From positions 1-14,895 of the forward strand of contig CAMLOC010000019.1 of NCBI GenBank assembly GCA_946481465.1: 14,895 nt of DNA, in the 5' to 3' direction. Numbering within the stretch: the stretch's first letter is position 1; each line of letters starts with the position of its first letter. The notes under the pieces were generated by a model. That model made no database searches. It saw nothing but the letters and a program-made list of their open reading frames with translations, and was not told the origin of the DNA. The DNA is from an uncultured Shinella sp. (lineage in GTDB: Bacteria > Pseudomonadota > Alphaproteobacteria > Rhizobiales > Rhizobiaceae). Both the position numbers and the translations under genes were made by a program. This document shows positions 13,950 to 14,895 of the stretch, piece by piece.

Positions 13950-14801
13950 ATGCACACCCCGGCCCATCTCCTTTGGATCCACCGCGCCTATGTGCTGATC
14001 TTCTTCGTCTATCTGGTGGCGCCGCTCGTCGCCGCCGGCGCGTTCGCCTTCAACGATTCGCTTTTCCCTGCTCTGCCCTGGCAGGGCTTCACGCTCGACT
14101 GGTTCTTCTCGCCGAACGAACCGAAGCTCGGCCTGTTCCACGACGACAGGCTGCTGCGCGGGCTCGGCAATTCCGTCTATATTGGCGTGATCGTTGCCGC
14201 GTTGTCGGTCGCCGCCGGCACCTGCAACGCCTTCCTGTTCGTGCGCAAGAACTTCCCGTTCAAGTCGGCCCTCTACATCCTGATGGTCGTGCCGCTTGTC
14301 ATCCCGGGTGTCATCCTCGGCATCTCGATCCTTGTCTTCGCCTCGATGATCGCCAATTTCGCTGACCGCGAACTTGGATTGTTCCTTACATGGCTGCGGC
14401 CGGGTATTCCGCTCGTGGTGTTCGGGCAGTTTTCCTTCCTGACGACGATCACTTCCCTGGTGATCGCTGCGAGATTGCAGAAGTTTGATGAATCCCTCGA
14501 GGAAGCCGCTTTCAATCTTGGAGCCAGCGGCCCGCGCGTGCTGCTGACGATAACCCTTCCTTTCCTGTTTCCGGCGCTGTTCTCCGCCTTTGTTGTCGCC
14601 TTCCTGGTGTCCTTCGAAAATTTCAACACGACGCTGATGCTGGTCGGCTCGGATGCCCCGCTGACGGTCACCATGTACGACCGTATGGTGAAAGTGGGCT
14701 CGACTCCTGTCCTGAACGCCGTATCGGTGGTGCTGATGTTCGGCTCGGGATTCCTTGCATTGCTGAGTGTGTTTGTTCAGCGAGATCGCGCTTCACCCTA
14801 A
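13950..14801 (+). CDS. Polyamine-type ABC importer permease, PotC family
   Basis: A 283-residue inner-membrane protein, the second permease. Hydrophobic segments lie near 11-34, 74-98, 107-135, 153-173, 205-222 and 255-276. The EAA loop reads LEEAAFNLGASGPRVLLTITLPFLFPAL (183-210). FAFNDSLFPALPWQGFTLDWF (32-52) after the first membrane segment matches PotC-type proteins, which usually have FN-S followed by a Trp-rich stretch. The ATG at 13950 was chosen because AAGGAG (13937-13942) lies 7 bases upstream; the longer open frame from 13920 lies inside the previous gene. Last gene of the operon, ending 30 bases before the terminator-like hairpin. Confidence 0.92.
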   Translation: MHTPAHLLWIHRAYVLIFFVYLVAPLVAAGAFAFNDSLFPALPWQGFTLDWFFSPNEPKLGLFHDDRLLRGLGNSVYIGVIVAALSVAAGTCNAFLFVRKNFPFKSALYILMVVPLVIPGVILGISILVFASMIANFADRELGLFLTWLRPGIPLVVFGQFSFLTTITSLVIAARLQKFDESLEEAAFNLGASGPRVLLTITLPFLFPALFSAFVVAFLVSFENFNTTLMLVGSDAPLTVTMYDRMVKVGSTPVLNAVSVVLMFGSGFLALLSVFVQRDRASP

Positions 14802-14831
14802 ATATAAATCCGCGTACCTTGCGGGTGATGC

Positions 14832-14886
14832 CAGATCGTTTCCGGTGAACTCCGGTTCACCGGAAACGATCTGTATTCCTGTTTTT
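14832..14886 (+). terminator. Perfect 19-bp hairpin after the operon, likely terminator
   Basis: CAGATCGTTTCCGGTGAAC (14832-14850) pairs without mismatch with GTTCACCGGAAACGATCTG (14855-14873) around a 4-base loop TCCG. Eight bases later comes GTTTTT (14881-14886). Position right after the last gene supports a terminator. The delayed T-run and the unusual length of the perfect stem leave room for a palindromic repeat element or a bidirectional terminator serving a gene beyond the window. Confidence 0.7.
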
Positions 14887-14895
14887 ACCGCATTA

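Noticed and set aside
12800..13957. 385-codon minus-strand open frame antisense to the PotB-like permease
   Set aside because: His/Gln/Asp-rich reverse image of membrane-protein codons, with no domain; the + strand gene has clear EAA loop and membrane segments.

Overview
The window comes from a GC-rich alphaproteobacterium, most likely a member of the Rhizobiaceae (Rhizobium, Ensifer or Shinella type). This is inferred from codon use, the style of the urt operon and the mix of solute-uptake and catabolic genes; no rRNA or marker gene is present to prove it. I see no mobile element, CRISPR array or tRNA.

Left part (1-2859, + strand): the 3' end of a urea ABC transporter operon, with the last part of urtB and complete urtC, urtD and urtE. 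The genes overlap or are 4-5 bases apart, so they form one transcription unit. urtA and most of urtB lie outside the window, and no urease gene follows urtE. A 534-base gap (2860-3393) of visibly lower GC, without a convincing gene, separates this operon from the rest.

Middle part (3394-6613): a GMC-family FAD alcohol dehydrogenase resembling choline dehydrogenase (+), facing a MocR-type regulator (-), which is a GntR-like DNA-binding domain fused to an aminotransferase-like domain. The regulator is divergent from the operon to its right, the usual layout for a MocR regulator and its target.

Right part (6751-14801, + strand): a tightly packed catabolic and uptake operon. It encodes an enolase-superfamily (mandelate racemase subgroup) enzyme, an NAD(P)-dependent aldehyde dehydrogenase, a DAO-family FAD amine oxidase of the PuuB/OrdL type, and a complete polyamine-type ABC importer (binding protein, ATPase, two permeases). 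A perfect 19-bp hairpin follows the last gene. Two further hairpins flank the binding-protein gene, a layout that often gives it higher expression than its neighbours.

Working together (inference): the importer brings in an amine-containing compound. The FAD amine oxidase, the aldehyde dehydrogenase and perhaps the GMC alcohol dehydrogenase oxidise it, and the enolase-superfamily enzyme acts next to a carboxylate by dehydration or epimerisation. The binding protein keeps the aromatic cage and one acidic residue of PotD, but has an arginine-rich segment where PotD places two acidic amine-binding residues. That favours a zwitterionic or carboxylated amine over a true polyamine. The substrate is unknown. 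This combination is the best candidate in the window for an undescribed pathway.
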